Shown here in pieces: positions 23,375-34,340 of a stretch of DNA of 64,000 bases; positions within the stretch are counted from its first letter, which is position 1, and each line of letters opens with the position of its first letter. Position numbers and translations under genes: made by a program. The DNA is from Simmondsia chinensis (taxonomy: Eukaryota > Streptophyta > Magnoliopsida > Caryophyllales > Simmondsiaceae), in NCBI GenBank assembly GCA_018398585.1, contig JAGTTD010000022.1, forward strand, positions 10,703,501-10,767,500. The letters are read 5' to 3'. The notes under the pieces are model-generated. The model had not been told where the DNA came from, made no database searches, and saw only the letters and a list, made by a program, of their open reading frames with translations.

Positions 23375-24690
23375 CATCATTCGTATCACATTCTGATATG
23401 AATCAATGTGAACTAGAGGTTAAAAAAATTATTCATTTACAAAAGATTGCAAACCAATTACTAGATGCATTCATTGATATAAAGAGAATGACAAAGTCAC
23501 ATGTTCTAGTGAATTGATATTCCAAATGAACAACCCTCTAAGACATTGACAAGTACATCTACTGCATGCCAAAAGCGTGTTAGACCTGTTGGTTTCAAAG
23601 ATAAAAAAACTAAGAAAGAAAAGTGAGCAAAATAAACAAGTTAGTTCCTCTATCAACAGCAAGGCTCCTGAAGAGGTTAAAATGCAAATACAAGAAAACA
23701 ATATGGAGGACAAAATGGTTCCTTAGGAATATCAGGTACTTGAAATTAGTGAAAATAATGAAAATATCGTGAATGAGGAAATATCGATAAACTACGCTAA
23801 TACTGGCATACAATGGAACCGAAATAAGACCGTTATTGATCAAGGGTTCGCATATACTGTGGCCACCGATTTGACCATAGAAGGTGGAAATCTTTAACCC
23901 AAATATGTTCGAGAATGTTATAAAAGAAATGATTGGCCTAAATGGAAAAAAGCGGCTCATGCGGAATTAAATTCACTCGCAAAACATGCAATTTTTGGCA
24001 TGTAGTCCAAACACCTGAAAACACAAAACCCATAGGCTACAAGTGAGTATTGTACTAAAAAGAAATAAAAAAGACTGAGGTGATCAGATACAAAATAGGA
24101 CTTGTAGTTCAAGGTTTGTCACAGAGACCAGGAATTAATTATAAAGAGACATACTCACCAATAACGGATGCAATTACATTTAGATTTTTAATAAGCATGA
24201 TGTTCTCTGAAAGCCTCGACATGCGTCTTATAGATGTAGTAATACCTTATCTATATGTATCACTTGATAATTGTATTTATATGAAAGTCCATGAAAGACT
24301 TCAAATGCCAGATACATATAACTCAAAACCTAGGGAGCCGTGTTTAATCAAATTACAAATATCTTTGTATGGATTAAGACACTCAAGACGAATGTGGTAC
24401 AATCGTCTTAGTACATGCCTTCTGAGAGAGGGTAATGTTAACAATTTCATTAGCCCATGCATTTTTATTAAGAAACCAGATTCTAGATTTGCTATTATTG
24501 CAGCCTATGGTGATAATTTAAACATCATAAGAACTCTTGAAGCACTTGAACAAGTTGTTGCATATCTAAATAAGGAGTTTGAGATGAAAAATCTTGGAAG
24601 GACAAAATATTGCCTTGGCTTTCAAATAGAGCACTTAGTTGATGGAATGTTTAGTCCATCAACCTACTTATATAGAGAAAGCGCTTAATT
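23375..24690 (+). pseudogene. Copia reverse transcriptase (A/B)
   Basis: The region opens with the tail of the integrase linker, then IDQGFAYTVATDL, NDWPKWKKAAHAELNSL (family start of RT), and an open frame of 202 codons from 24080: GLVVQGLSQRPGINYKETYSPI, LIDVVIPYLYVSL, YMKVHERLQMP, LIKLQISLYGLRHS.RMWYNRL, and MKNLGRTKYCLGFQIEH. The catalytic YVDD is degraded to YGDN. Stops and a frame change occur upstream of 24080. The order and spacing match C and D. Confidence 0.85.
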
Positions 24691-25059
24691 TTTTTAATAT
24701 AGATAAGGCACTCCGTTAAGTACCCCAATGATTGTTTGATCCCTTGATATAAATAAGGACCCTTTTCGCCTCGATATTATAATGAAAAAATTCCTAATCC
24801 TGAAGTACTATACTAAGTGCAATAGGTGCACTAAGGTATCATACTAACTATACGAAATCAGATATAGCATTTTTGATTAACTTATAAGCAAGATATAGCT
24901 TAACTCCTACACGAAGACATTGAAATGGGATTAAACATATATTTCAATATCTCTGTGGTACATATGATATGAGATTATTTGAAACAATCAAATCCAAGTT
25001 GAGTTGGATTTGTAGATGTTGGATATTTGTATAATCCATATAAAAGTCATTCATTAATG

Positions 25060-25501
25060 GGATATCTACTTACATATGGTAATACTGCTATATTTTGGCA
25101 ATCTATAAATTAAACAATAACAACAACTTCTTCAAATCATGTCGAGATACTTGCACTTCATGAAGCAAGCAGGAAATGCTTATGGTTGAGATCACCGATT
25201 CAACATGTTCAAGAGGAATGCAATCTTCCAACGATTAGGGGGGGTTCAACAATATTGTATGAAGATAATGCCGCATATATTGCTCAAATCAAAGGCAGAT
25301 ATATTAAAGATGACACAGCTAACACATCTCACCAAATTTTTCTTTACACATGAGCTCCAGAAAAAAGGTAAAATAGATGTTTATCAAGTTCGCACAAGTA
25401 AGAACCTAGCAGACTTATTCACGAAAAGCATTACCACCAACAATTTTCGAAAAACTAGTTCACAAGATTACATGCGTCGACTCAAAAACGCCTCTTGTTA
25501 A
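25060..25501 (+). pseudogene. Copia RNase H (A/B)
   Basis: The frames encode SSNHVEILALHEASRKCLWLRS, TILYEDNAAYIAQIK (family catalytic DN), a HISPKFF-type segment, THELQKKGKIDVYQVRTSKNLADLFTK, and an MRRLKN end. One stop and at least one frame change are present. Directly downstream is a copia 3' region with the characteristic TTTTTCC..GGTTTTTCC..G.TAGATTTTTAATGAG sequence. Confidence 0.85.
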
Positions 25502-25684
25502 CATGTTCACATAATGGGGAGTTAAATATGCATTGTACTTTTTTTCCTTCTCTATGGTTTTTCCCCATTTGGTTTTTCCTTGCTAGATTTTTAATGAGAC
25601 GGCTTAAAATGCATGTATAATTCGGGCACTATACTCTTTTAAGAGTTCCCATAATGTTTTTAAGATGAATATCCAACGGGAAAG

Positions 25685-26126
25685 AGTTGTAAATTTTAGA
25701 TATTATTTGGGTATAATTTTTATAGGCAATATTGGACATGATTTTATCAATTCTTTAATGTGAAGATATTATATAATATACATATACATATATATTATTT
25801 AAATATACATGTGGTTCTGGGATTATTGGACATGTGGCAATTTGAGCATCACCTTTATTGACACATGTAATGCTTTGTGGCATTCAAAGGGCATCTCCTT
25901 TCGTTGACTGAGCTTTCATTTGGATAACTTCGCTGCATCTCTATGACCTTATTACATTTATATATACATATGGTACTTGGGATAAAATGAAGGTGTAGAG
26001 AAAAATGCTTGTATGTTAAGTTATTGAGTTCCAGAATAAAATACATGTTATTGCTCTCTAATTATATCTAAATTCATATTTTTATTCTCATTCTATTGAA
26101 TATTTTATATCCCTAGTTTTATAATA
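25685..26126 (+). repeat. 3' LTR of copia A/B
   Basis: It follows the purine-rich ACGGGAAAG and aligns with the LTRs of C and D from AGTTGTAAAT to CTAGTTTTATAATA. Both termini are mutated from TG/CA. Confidence 0.75.
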
Positions 26127-26143
26127 AATGATGAGATTTTTAA

Positions 26144-27044
26144 GAGTTTTTTTTTCTTACTGAAAACCGCCTCCACTTTAGGCGTGGTTTCAAAAAATCA
26201 TCCGACTTTTCTAATTTTTCAAAATCACACCTAAACTTTATAAAATTTTTCAATGTGATACCTAAACATCATTAACTTTTAGTTAGAATAAACAGAAAAT
26301 TATCAAACTACCCTCAATAAAACTTTTTATTTTGGATTTTAACGAATTAAAAATTGACTTTTTGTTTTTTAATTAAATATCGCAAGAATGGGGTATAAAG
26401 ATATTTTTGCAGCTTTTTTTTCCTCTTTTTTCCCTATGCTCAAATAATTTAAATATTTTTTTTGAAATAATTGAAGTTTTTCCATGATTTATAGCCAATT
26501 TTGCTATTTTAAATAATTTTTACCTATTTTTATAGTTGTTTTTTTACTTTTTTTCCTATGCTCTTTAAGAATTTGTTTGTAAATAATTGAGGTTTTTTAT
26601 GACTTATAGCTAACCTTGAAATTTTTAATTATTTTTTCACCTCTTTTTAATTTTTATCACTTTTTTTCCTTTAATTTTTGTGTAATTATAAGGGTTTTTA
26701 AATGAATTATAAATAATTTTACAAATACAAAGTACTTTTATATTATTTTGGACGCAAAAGACTAGAGCATTGCGCTGAACTCTTGACAATTCTACAAAAT
26801 CATAGGTGATAGGTAATTTCATCATTACAAAATATATTACTTAATATAATGTAATTAAATTAAGTTAAACTTGATATTTTGTCCTTTATACCCCAAAACA
26901 TGGCGTTTCATGTGATGGGAGGTTAATGGCATCAACATTAGGTGTGATATTGAAAACTTGTAGTAAGTTTAGATGTGACTTAGAAAAGTTAGGTGATTTT
27001 TTAAAACCGCACCTAAAATATAAATGATTTTCTATAAAAAGCCC
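26144..27044. mobile_element. Non-autonomous TIR element, ~0.9 kb
   Basis: Terminal inverted repeats of roughly 120-150 bp (left with CCACTTTAGGCGTGGTTT; right, reverse-complemented, with ATTTTAGGTGCGGTTTT) enclose an AT-rich core. A 7-bp duplication TTTTTAA lies at 26137-26143 and 27045-27051. The core contains two to three diverged copies of a ~110 bp unit (TTTTTTCC.ATGCTC...TGATTTATAGCCAA). There is no transposase. The long TIRs suggest a Mutator-like origin, but the duplication length does not settle the superfamily. Confidence 0.7.
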
Positions 27045-27062
27045 TTTTTAAAATTATAATAT

Positions 27063-27700
27063 TATTGTAAATATTGGATATTCTTCTGGTATAATTTTTA
27101 TGGTCAATATTGGATATTATCAAATATCTAAAGAATTAAAAATTATATAAAAGATCTTTATACATATATGATATATATGAATAAATATACAAATATGTAC
27201 ATATGCCACAAAGTGACACATGTACATATAGGTGGCATAAACTTGTGCATTCTACAACAACAACAACAATCACGATCCCAGTGTCTCAATGGCTCCCACT
27301 TTTGTAGGGTCTGGGAGGGGTAGGATGTATGCAGCCTTACCCCATCACGGTGAGATCCTGATGAGAGACTGTTTCCGAGACCCCCAACCTGAAATTTGAT
27401 AGCTGATAGTTATGAATAGCATGTGAATAGCATGTAGAGTATATAGAGTATAGAGATCATACTAAACAAGTAAGCATGTATGCATGTATGCATATAAGCA
27501 TGTAAGCACGTAAGCAAGTAAACAAATAAACAAGTAAGTAAGTAGGTAGGTCAGTGGGCATGTACGCATGGAATCGCATGGAATCATAGAGGCATAAACT
27601 TGTGCATTCCCATGATGACTAATCACCTCTTGTATATATATATATATATATGAGTTCTGGAATAAAATATCTGCTATTTTATTTCCCGAGTTTTATAACT
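27063..27700 (+). repeat. 5' LTR of copia C, interrupted by a SINE
   Basis: It aligns with the 3' LTR (32610-33071) apart from the SINE. The ends are mutated (TATTG start, ATAACT end). Downstream GAGTCTCTAGCCAGCTGAGGATC is shared with copy D. This family does not use the TGGTATCAGAGC primer site. Confidence 0.8.
27253..27590 (-). mobile_element. SINE with shared body and a tetranucleotide-rich head
   Basis: It is inserted in the C 5' LTR and flanked by a perfect 19-bp duplication starting GGCATAAACTTG (27234-27252 and 27591-27609). On the minus strand the 3' end is a (TTG)n tail. The body includes GGGTCTCGGAAACAG, GCTGCATACATCC and GGGAGCC-type motifs shared with four other copies in this window. 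The 5' head (about 27400-27590) is an unrelated stretch rich in CTTA/CATG/TTTA tetramers. I see no clear tRNA A and B boxes in it. Confidence 0.85.
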
Positions 27701-27781
27701 CGTTATAGCATGAGTCTCTAGCCAGCTGAGGATCATTATATACTCGAGATAAGTTATCATTTCCTAATTTTGTCCTTTATA

Positions 27782-28380
27782 ATGTCTAATCTTACTAAAC
27801 TTACTCGTGATATATCTGGCAAAAATTATTTACCATGTACCTTTTATGCTGAGGTTCACTTTGATGCTATGAATCTCAGAGACACAATTAAAAGGGGAAA
27901 TATCACATCCCTATAGAATCGTGCTAAATCAATGATATTTTTAAGGCATCATATTCATGAAAGATTGAGAGCCGAGCATCTTAATGTTAAGGACCCATTT
28001 ATCCTTTGGTTGAATTTGAAGAAGATGTTTGATTATCAAAAGTCTATGATCCTCTCTAAAGCTCTTTTTGAATTGATTCACCTGCGGTTGCATGATTTTA
28101 AAACTGTAAGCAAGTATAATTCTGAAGTATTTAATATTACCTCCTAACTGAAATTATGCATAGAAAATATTACTCAGGAAGATATGTCAGAGAAAATGCT
28201 CTCTACTTTCCATGCCTCGAATATGCTCAGGAACGAGGATTTAAAAAAACTTAGAGCTAATATCATATGTCTCCCTATTGCCGAACAAAATAATGAACTA
28301 CTGATGAAAAATCATCAGTCACGACCAACTAAGTCAGAGCCATTCCCTGAAGTGAATGCTATGACATACGACCATTAGAG
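27782..28380 (+). pseudogene. Copia gag (element C)
   Basis: From the ATG at 27782 (MSNLTKLT) the frame runs with two stops through a UBN2-type copia gag: RAKSMIFLRHHIHERLRAEHL, DPFILWLNLKKMFDYQKSMILSKA, FELIHLRLHDFKTV, MLSTFHASNMLRNE, and IAEQNNELLMKNHQSRP..SEPFPEVNAMTYD. A glycine/arginine segment and zinc knuckle follow. Confidence 0.8.
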
Positions 28381-28383
28381 ACG

Positions 28384-28790
28384 TGGTCGAGGCTGCACAC
28401 ATGGTCGTGGATGAGGTTATAGTCGTGGTTATAATAACTGGCACTGTGGTACCATAATGGATCAAAATTCAAAAAGTCCACAAATGACGAGGAGAAATAT
28501 AAAAAGGGAACTCTTTCGAACAAAATTTGTCAAATGATCTAAAAATACATTGCTATTGATGTGGCCTAAAAGGTCATTGGGTGTGTATCTATAGTACAAC
28601 CCAACACCTAGTGGACCTTTATCGAGCATCGTTGAAAGGGAAAGCAATGCTTCACAGAAAATTTTTTTACTGAAGATAATTCTCGACTCAATGATATATA
28701 TTTAGATGTTTCTAATTTATTCTAAGATTAGTGGGAGGATTGATTATTTGATAGGTGATGAAAATGTTCAAATTGACTAAGATTTGTGTT
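28384..28790 (+). pseudogene. Copia zinc-knuckle segment (element C)
   Basis: RGRGCTHGRG and GYSRGYNN precede a broken CCHC knuckle (CY.CGLKGHW) in which one codon is a stop, followed by TQHLVDLYRASLKGK. It is homologous to 13223-13660 and 36343-36660. Confidence 0.7.
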
Positions 28791-28915
28791 TTCTTTTAAG
28801 TCTGCTTTGTAATAAATTATATTTCACTTTAACAAAATGATGTTGTCTTATTATATACAATCTGGAATATTATCATCTATATGAAATTTTATATGACATA
28901 TGTTTATTTATATGT

Positions 28916-28962
28916 TTCTCGCTTTTGTGGGAGCCCTTGAGGCACTCGGATTGTTGTTGTTG
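28916..28962 (+). mobile_element. Severely 5'-truncated SINE (47 bp)
   Basis: Only the last ~45 bases of the SINE are present: GGGAGCCCTTGAGGCACT plus a (TTG)4 tail. A perfect 17-bp duplication (28899-28915 and 28963-28979) encloses it, and copy D (around 36800-36820) shows the empty site. This orientation is opposite to the other four copies. It shows that insertion is primed at the TTG tail and that reverse transcription can stop early. Confidence 0.85.
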
Positions 28963-29099
28963 TATGTTTATTTATATGTGTGAATTATTTTTGACGTGTC
29001 TCATTACCAAGGATCAGTCAGATTCAACTATAATCTAAAACTTATATTTGTTAATATGATTTTTAAAATATTTTGTGATATCACACTTATAGTTTCTTT

Positions 29100-30300
29100 T
29101 ATACATATATGTAATTTATGTTTGAATATGGATAGTGGAGATTTATGTCCAATAGACAGTGTAACAATAGTGGGTGTTTAAAACTTAATTTAAAGCTCCA
29201 AAAGCGCACATATTGTATTTTCTAAAGAAACAAGACTATATATTTAGTTTCAAGATACCCATCGGAATGGCTAACCAGAAGTTAATGAAACCCATAGGCT
29301 TTTATTTTATAGAATCACTATTTGGGTCATCCGAGTATAACGATGATTAATAGAATCATTAAAAATTCTCACACCCTTTGAAAAATCAGAAGATACTTAT
29401 ATTAGAAGAAACATCATGTGCTACTTGTGTCTAATGAAAAATGATTACTAGGCCTTACTCAATTGAAATTTGGTCCGAGTCCTATATAATTCTTGAGAAA
29501 GAACACAAATGGGATATATGTGGGCCAATTATTTTATCATGTGGACCAATTCGATATTTTATGGTATTAATAGAGGCCTCTACATGTTGGTCACATGTTT
29601 GTGAACAATCAACTTGTAATGTGGCATTTGTAGAACTCCTTGAATAAATGATCCGACTACGAGCTTAAGTCGTGAATTATGTGATGTGATAATGCATGAG
29701 AATATACATCCCAAGAATTTAATGAACATTGTATGTCAATTGGGATGATAGTGGACTACCATATAGCCGCATGCTAACACAAAATGCTCTCTCAGAATTT
29801 TTGTTTAAACGCCTGCAACGAATGACTAGACCATTAATATTGCCTACTTCTACGTTGGTACATGATATGATATATGTTGCAGCATTGATTCATACTAGAC
29901 CAATTGATTATCATGGACCTCCCCAGTATAATTTATCTCTAACAAGGTTATATAATGTATGTCCTAATTATTCCATCTCAATGTGGAAAGATGGGTCTAA
30001 ATAAGGGACTTGAAATTATGTCAACGATAAAAATATCTGGAGATATTAATTGAAAATGTTTTACAACAGAGTTTGCTTATCATAAATTTGATGAAACAAG
30101 GTTTCCAGAATTAGGGGAAAAAGGGCGAGAGTTGAAAAATAAGAATATATGTGGAAGGCATCATCGGACTGAAAGTTCAAAGAATTGTTCACTTATAAAA
30201 TGTTACAAGAAATTTTCAGATGCGTTCACTCATAGAAAGAGAGTGACCAAATAATATGTCCTCATTATAAATGCTCCTACTCAAATTAATAGCTTAATCG
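29100..30300 (+). pseudogene. Copia protease relic and integrase (element C)
   Basis: The segment with GDLCPIDS (family G.LC..DS protease active site) is followed by a degraded pre-integrase, then integrase pieces: SCGPIRYFMVLIEASTCWSHVC, a mutated D..GE, SEFLFKRLQRMTRPL, VAALIHTRPIDYHGPPQYNLSL and, at the end, a GF..P..IKYLE-like linker. Frameshifts and stops are frequent. The empty target of the 2.0 kb hAT-like element of copy A lies at about 29580. Confidence 0.75.
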
Positions 30301-30309
30301 AGTGATATT

Positions 30310-31660
30310 CTAATATATTGATAAATGCATCCATTACACGCTAGAAGCTTGGTAGACATATCGGTTCTAAACAAATAATATGAGGAAAAAAAGAGCAATA
30401 GAAAAAGATTAATCCCTCTATTATAAAACTTTTGAGGAGAAAAACTCGATAAAGATAATAGAACAAGGAGAATGTGTAAATAAAATTCCTCAAGATTATC
30501 AGGTACATGAAACTATTGAAATTATGATGATAAAGAGATCTCTATGAATTATAGGATATGATAGAACCAAAAATAAAAATTGATCAAATGTTTGTATATA
30601 CAGTAGCTACTGATCTGATCAAAGAAATTGAAAAATCTTAAAAGGATTTCGTTCAAGAATGCCAACAAAGAAATGATTGGCCGAAATTGAAAGAAGCAAC
30701 TGAGAAAGAATTAAAAATGTCCAGTGTTTAGATATGTAGTCCAAATGCCTAAAGTGCAAACATTTAGGCTACTTGTGAATATTGGTGCAAAGAGAATGAA
30801 GTGGTTTTATAAAAAACACAATTTGTAACTCAGGGCTCATTATAGAGACTAGGACTAGATGGGAACATACATATAAATAAGGAATGGATGTGATTGGTAA
30901 GGCAGTCTTTGTATGCGTCTTATGTAGGGATGGCAATGGGGCGGGCAAAACCTATTATCTATGGGTACGTGCCCCGGCGGGCAAAACCTATTGCCTACGG
31001 GTACCCGCCCCATTTGGGGCGCGTATAGATATAGGTGAGGCGAGTAGTTGGTGCGGGTTGAGTTGTATCTGCCCTATACCCCTGCTCCATACCCGCCCTG
31101 CCCTACCTTAGACATACCTACCATACCCGCTTCATTCTATATCTAATTAACTATCAAATTTAAAGATATTTTAATTTAGTTATCTAAATTATTTATCAAT
31201 GTTATAAACAATATAATTGAACTTCTAAAAATTATATTAAATAATTAATATGGGTGGATATGAGTAATCGTTTTGTACCCACATTAGGACTGGTACGGGG
31301 CGGGTATACCGGTAATAGGGCTGGTATGGGTATGGGCATGGGCTTGTACCCGCTGAGGTAGGTATGGTATGGATTTAGGTGGTGGCCTCCCCCATACGTG
31401 CCCTGTCCCATTGATATCCCTAGTTTTATGAATATGACAACAACTTATCTGTGAGTATATGATATTTATATGAAGTCCCGGTAGGGCTATAGAGCCAAAA
31501 GCATAGTTCAAGACTGCAGTAACTAAACTCGATTAAATTACAAAGATCTTTATATGAATGAAAACAATCATTACAACTCCTGAAGAGAATGGAGAAGCTG
31601 TTATGCGCCTAAACTAAGAATTTGAGATTAAGGATCTCGAAAAATGAAAAATTTTGTCTC
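30310..31660 (+). pseudogene. Copia reverse transcriptase (element C), interrupted
   Basis: The N-terminal part (IDQMFVYTVATDLI, QQRNDWPKLKEA) lies before 30760 and the segment with TQGSL.RLGLDG before 30880. A hAT-type miniature element then splits it at a GTCTTATG duplication. The C-terminal part resumes at 31423 (KLQRSLYE-like) and ends with a degraded DLEK..FCLDL motif. Many stops occur. Confidence 0.7.
30925..31422. mobile_element. hAT-type miniature element (TAGGGATGGCAATGGGGC ends)
   Basis: The left end TAGGGATGGCAATGGGGC and the right end, reverse-complemented TAGGGATATCAATGGGACAGG, form inverted repeats. An 8-bp duplication (GTCTTATG / GTTTTATG) flanks it. Copies B and D have no insertion at this point of RT. 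The interior has GGGTACCCGCCCC-type subterminal repeats and an AT-rich core. No coding capacity. Confidence 0.85.
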
Positions 31661-31999
31661 GACCTGTAGATTGAGCACTAATGTGATAGATTACTACTGT
31701 ATTGGTCCACTTATATGAGTATGGTACTTAATCGTTTCAATATGTTGTTTAGTGCCTCAATTTTTGTTTAATTCCTTGATATGGATAAAGACCTCTTTCA
31801 TTCTCAATGAAATAATGAATTAATTCTTGATACTAAGTACAATTGGTATATTGATGTATTTGTTTCATGAAACCAAGTATAGCCTCTTCGATTAACTTGT
31901 CACCAATGTATAATACGATACCAACACGAAGGCATTACAATATGTTTAAACATTTATCGTAATGGAATAACAAATATAGAATTATCTTGTCACGTCAAA

Positions 32000-32430
32000 C
32001 TTGCAATTAATTTTGTATGCGAGTATTGGTTATATATTTGAATTGTAAGAGATAAGTGACAAAGCATGATATAGCTATATTACTATGCTTTGAAAATCTA
32101 ATAATAATTGCAGCTTCTTCTGAGATACTAGCACTTTATGAGCAAATAGAGAATGGGTATCGTTAAGGCCCTTGATCCAACATATTTTGTAAGCTTCCAA
32201 TGATCAAGGAGAGTCAAATGTGTATTGTTCAAGTTAAAGAAAATTAACGGAACCTATTACATTTCAACAAAGTTTTTTTCACTAATGAGCTTTATAAAAA
32301 ATGTTGTAAAATTCGCTCTAGAACCTTTATGCGGTTGTTCAAGAAAACATTGCCTACAACAAACTTTCAAGAAATTGGCGTACAAATTTGGCATTCGCCA
32401 ACTCAGAGATATCCTTGGTTAATGTGCACC
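32000..32430 (+). pseudogene. Copia RNase H relic (element C)
   Basis: Degraded homologue of 25060-25501. Recognisable are the CLSRQTCN-like start, ASSEILALYE-type, and FFTNEL/KFALE-like segments. The following 3' region (GGGGGAGTTAAATAAGCACTATACTCG-like) aligns with copies A/B and D. Confidence 0.6.
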
Positions 32431-32609
32431 TATAAGGGGGAGTTAAATAAGCACTATACTCGTTTTCCCTTCGCTATGATTTTTTCCCACTGAGTTTTTC
32501 TTGACAAGGTTTTTAATGAGGCAATTTAAAATGAGTATTAACTAGGACACTAAGCTCTTTTAAGAGTCTTTGTCCTGCAATATTTTAAAGGAGAATATCA
32601 AAGGGGTAG

Positions 32610-33071
32610 TATTATAAATATTAGATATCATTGGATGAAATTTTTATGGTCAATATTAAATATTACCAAATATCTAGAAAATTAAAAATCATGTAAAAGA
32701 CCTCATACATACATACATACATTTTTTTTAATGATGGTAAGGACGGGGAGGAGGAGGGGATAATACCCCTAAATTGCCTCATAAAGAGGCCCACTTTTTG
32801 AGCTTAGTGGGATTTTGAACCCTGGCCACTCCGTTGGCACCCGGCGTCAACTACCACTTTGCTATGTCCCTAAGAGACTATACATACATACATATATATA
32901 TACACACACACATATATATATGAATTGCCAGAAAAGAAATTAAGAGAAACTATTAGATGATTTAGGTTTTTGAGTTATGAAATAAATATCTATTATTTCT
33001 TTCTAATTATATTTGAATTTATATTTTTATTCTCATCCTATTGAGTATTTTATATCCCTAGTTTTATAACA
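32610..33071 (+). repeat. 3' LTR of copia C, interrupted by a tRNA-derived SINE
   Basis: It follows the purine tract AAAGGGGTAG, ends CTAGTTTTATAACA, and aligns with the 5' LTR apart from the SINE and a CATA microsatellite. Confidence 0.8.
32723..32879 (-). mobile_element. tRNA-derived SINE
   Basis: On the minus strand it begins CTCTTAGGGACATAGCAAAG, with an A-box-like TAGCAAAGTGGTAG and a B-box-like GGTTCAAAATCCC about 40 bases apart, the spacing of a tRNA-type polymerase III promoter. It ends in an A-rich tail. It sits in a CATA repeat whose ATACATACATACAT flanks act as target duplication. It is unrelated to the TTG-tailed family. Confidence 0.8.
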
Positions 33072-33098
33072 AGTATAAAGTTCATACCATTTTTATAG

Positions 33099-33493
33099 TG
33101 TTGCAAATAGTGAATATCTTTTGGGTACAATATTTATAGTCGAATTCGGATATTATTAAATATCCTAGAAAATTAGAAATTATGTAAAAGACCTTTACAT
33201 ATAATATGTATATCTCCCACCTCAAATTCTTCCAGGTTAAGTATTCTCATCACCTCAATACAATATAAATAGGCACAAGCGGCAACGTAGTGTAAAAATG
33301 GAAAAAAAAGAGTGAATTAGAGAGATTGAGGAAGGGAATAGAGAGAGAGATTAAATAATATAATATTGATAGAATTATTTGAATAGAAGAAAATTTTCTC
33401 TATAAAATACTTGCTATTTTTCTTCAAATATATTTGAGCTTGTATTTTTATTCTCTTTTTTTTTAAATATAATATGTCCCTAGTTTTATAACA
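33099..33493 (+). repeat. 5' LTR of copia D
   Basis: TGTTGCAAATAG start, CTAGTTTTATAACA end, canonical TATA box TATAAATAG at 33264-33272. It is the uninterrupted reference for the split 3' LTR: the site AAATTATGTAAAAG is empty here. Confidence 0.9.
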
Positions 33494-33576
33494 AATTATT
33501 AGTACGAGTCTCTATCCAGTTGAGGATCGTTATATACTCGAGGTAAGTTTTCATTCCCTAATCTTTGTGATTTATA

Positions 33577-33906
33577 ATGTCTAATCTTACTAATCTCAAA
33601 TTTAGTGCTCTTGATATATCTGGGAAAAAAAGTATTTGCCATAGATCCTAGATGTTGTGATTCACCTTGATGCTATTAATTTCGGAGATACAATTAAAAG
33701 GAAAAATAATGCATCCCTACAGGATCGCGTTAAAGCAATGATATTTCTCAGGCATCATAACCCTGAAGGATTGAAAGTTGAGTATGTTACTGTACAAGAC
33801 CCGTATATCCTTTGGTTGAATTTAAATAAGAGGTTCGATCATCAAAAGTCTATGATCCTCCCTAAAGCTCGCTAAGAATTGATTCATCTGCAGTTGCAGG
33901 ATTTTA
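33577..33906 (+). pseudogene. Copia gag, N-terminal part (element D)
   Basis: It starts at ATG 33577 (MSNLTNL), then a frame change, then LDAINFGDTIKRKNNASLQDRVKAMIFLRHH and DPYILWLNLNKRFDHQKSMILPKA. It ends in TTTTA, the target of element E, and resumes at 36083. Confidence 0.8.
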
Positions 33907-34325
33907 TATTAAGGTTAGAAACTGATGGTATACTAAACCGCTAATTCATGACTGGATTTATTAGTACCCAATGACAGTGACTCTTGGGCTGCCAGGGCTA
34001 TGAATGTAGAGGCCTATAAATAGGACCTCTTGTGCTATGGTTTAGGTATGGGGTTGAAAGAAAATGACTAAAGATGTAGTCCAAAAGTATTAGGTAGAGA
34101 ATGAGTGTAGTACTCTGTTGTAATACCTCGGTTATAATAGTGAAAATATGCTGCTTCTCCTTTGTGGATGTAGGCTTCAGCTGAACCACGTAAATTTCGG
34201 TGTCTGAATTATTCCCCCATTCCCTTTTATTCCGCATTACTATTTCAGTTTAAGTTTCGGTGATTCTAGGTGGTCCTAACAACTGATATCGGAGAAGGTA
34301 TTAGTTGCCGTGAAGGTTTCGAACA
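33907..34325 (+). repeat. 5' LTR of element E
   Basis: Starts TATTAAGG (TGTTAAGG in the right copy). TATA box TATAAATAG at 34015-34023, ends GAACA. Confidence 0.85.
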
Positions 34326-34327
34326 AC

Positions 34328-34340
34328 TGGTATCAGAGCC
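34328..34340 (+). other. Primer-binding site of element E
   Basis: TGGTATCAGAGCC, perfect initiator-methionine-tRNA type, two bases after the LTR. Confidence 0.9.

Larger units (their letters stand above)
13222..26126 (+). mobile_element. Ty1/copia copy A/B, 5'-truncated, twice interrupted
   Basis: This is a plus-strand copia element whose pieces fall in the correct order: gag zinc knuckle, integrase, reverse transcriptase, RNase H, 3' LTR. It lacks the 5' LTR and most of gag. A 2.0 kb hAT-like element splits the integrase core, and a 6.1 kb insertion splits the region between integrase and reverse transcriptase. Copies C and D in this window are uninterrupted at both points and serve as empty sites. 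All coding parts carry stops or frameshifts. Confidence 0.85.
27063..33071 (+). mobile_element. Ty1/copia copy C with both LTRs
   Basis: This is the same family as A/B and D. Order: 5' LTR, gag, zinc knuckle, protease, integrase, RT, RNase H, 3' LTR. Flanking pentamers are AATAT and AGTAT (4 of 5 identical). It carries a 338-bp SINE in the 5' LTR, a 47-bp truncated SINE, a hAT-type miniature element in RT, and a tRNA-derived SINE in the 3' LTR. All four insertion points are empty in at least one sister copy. All genes are broken. Confidence 0.85.
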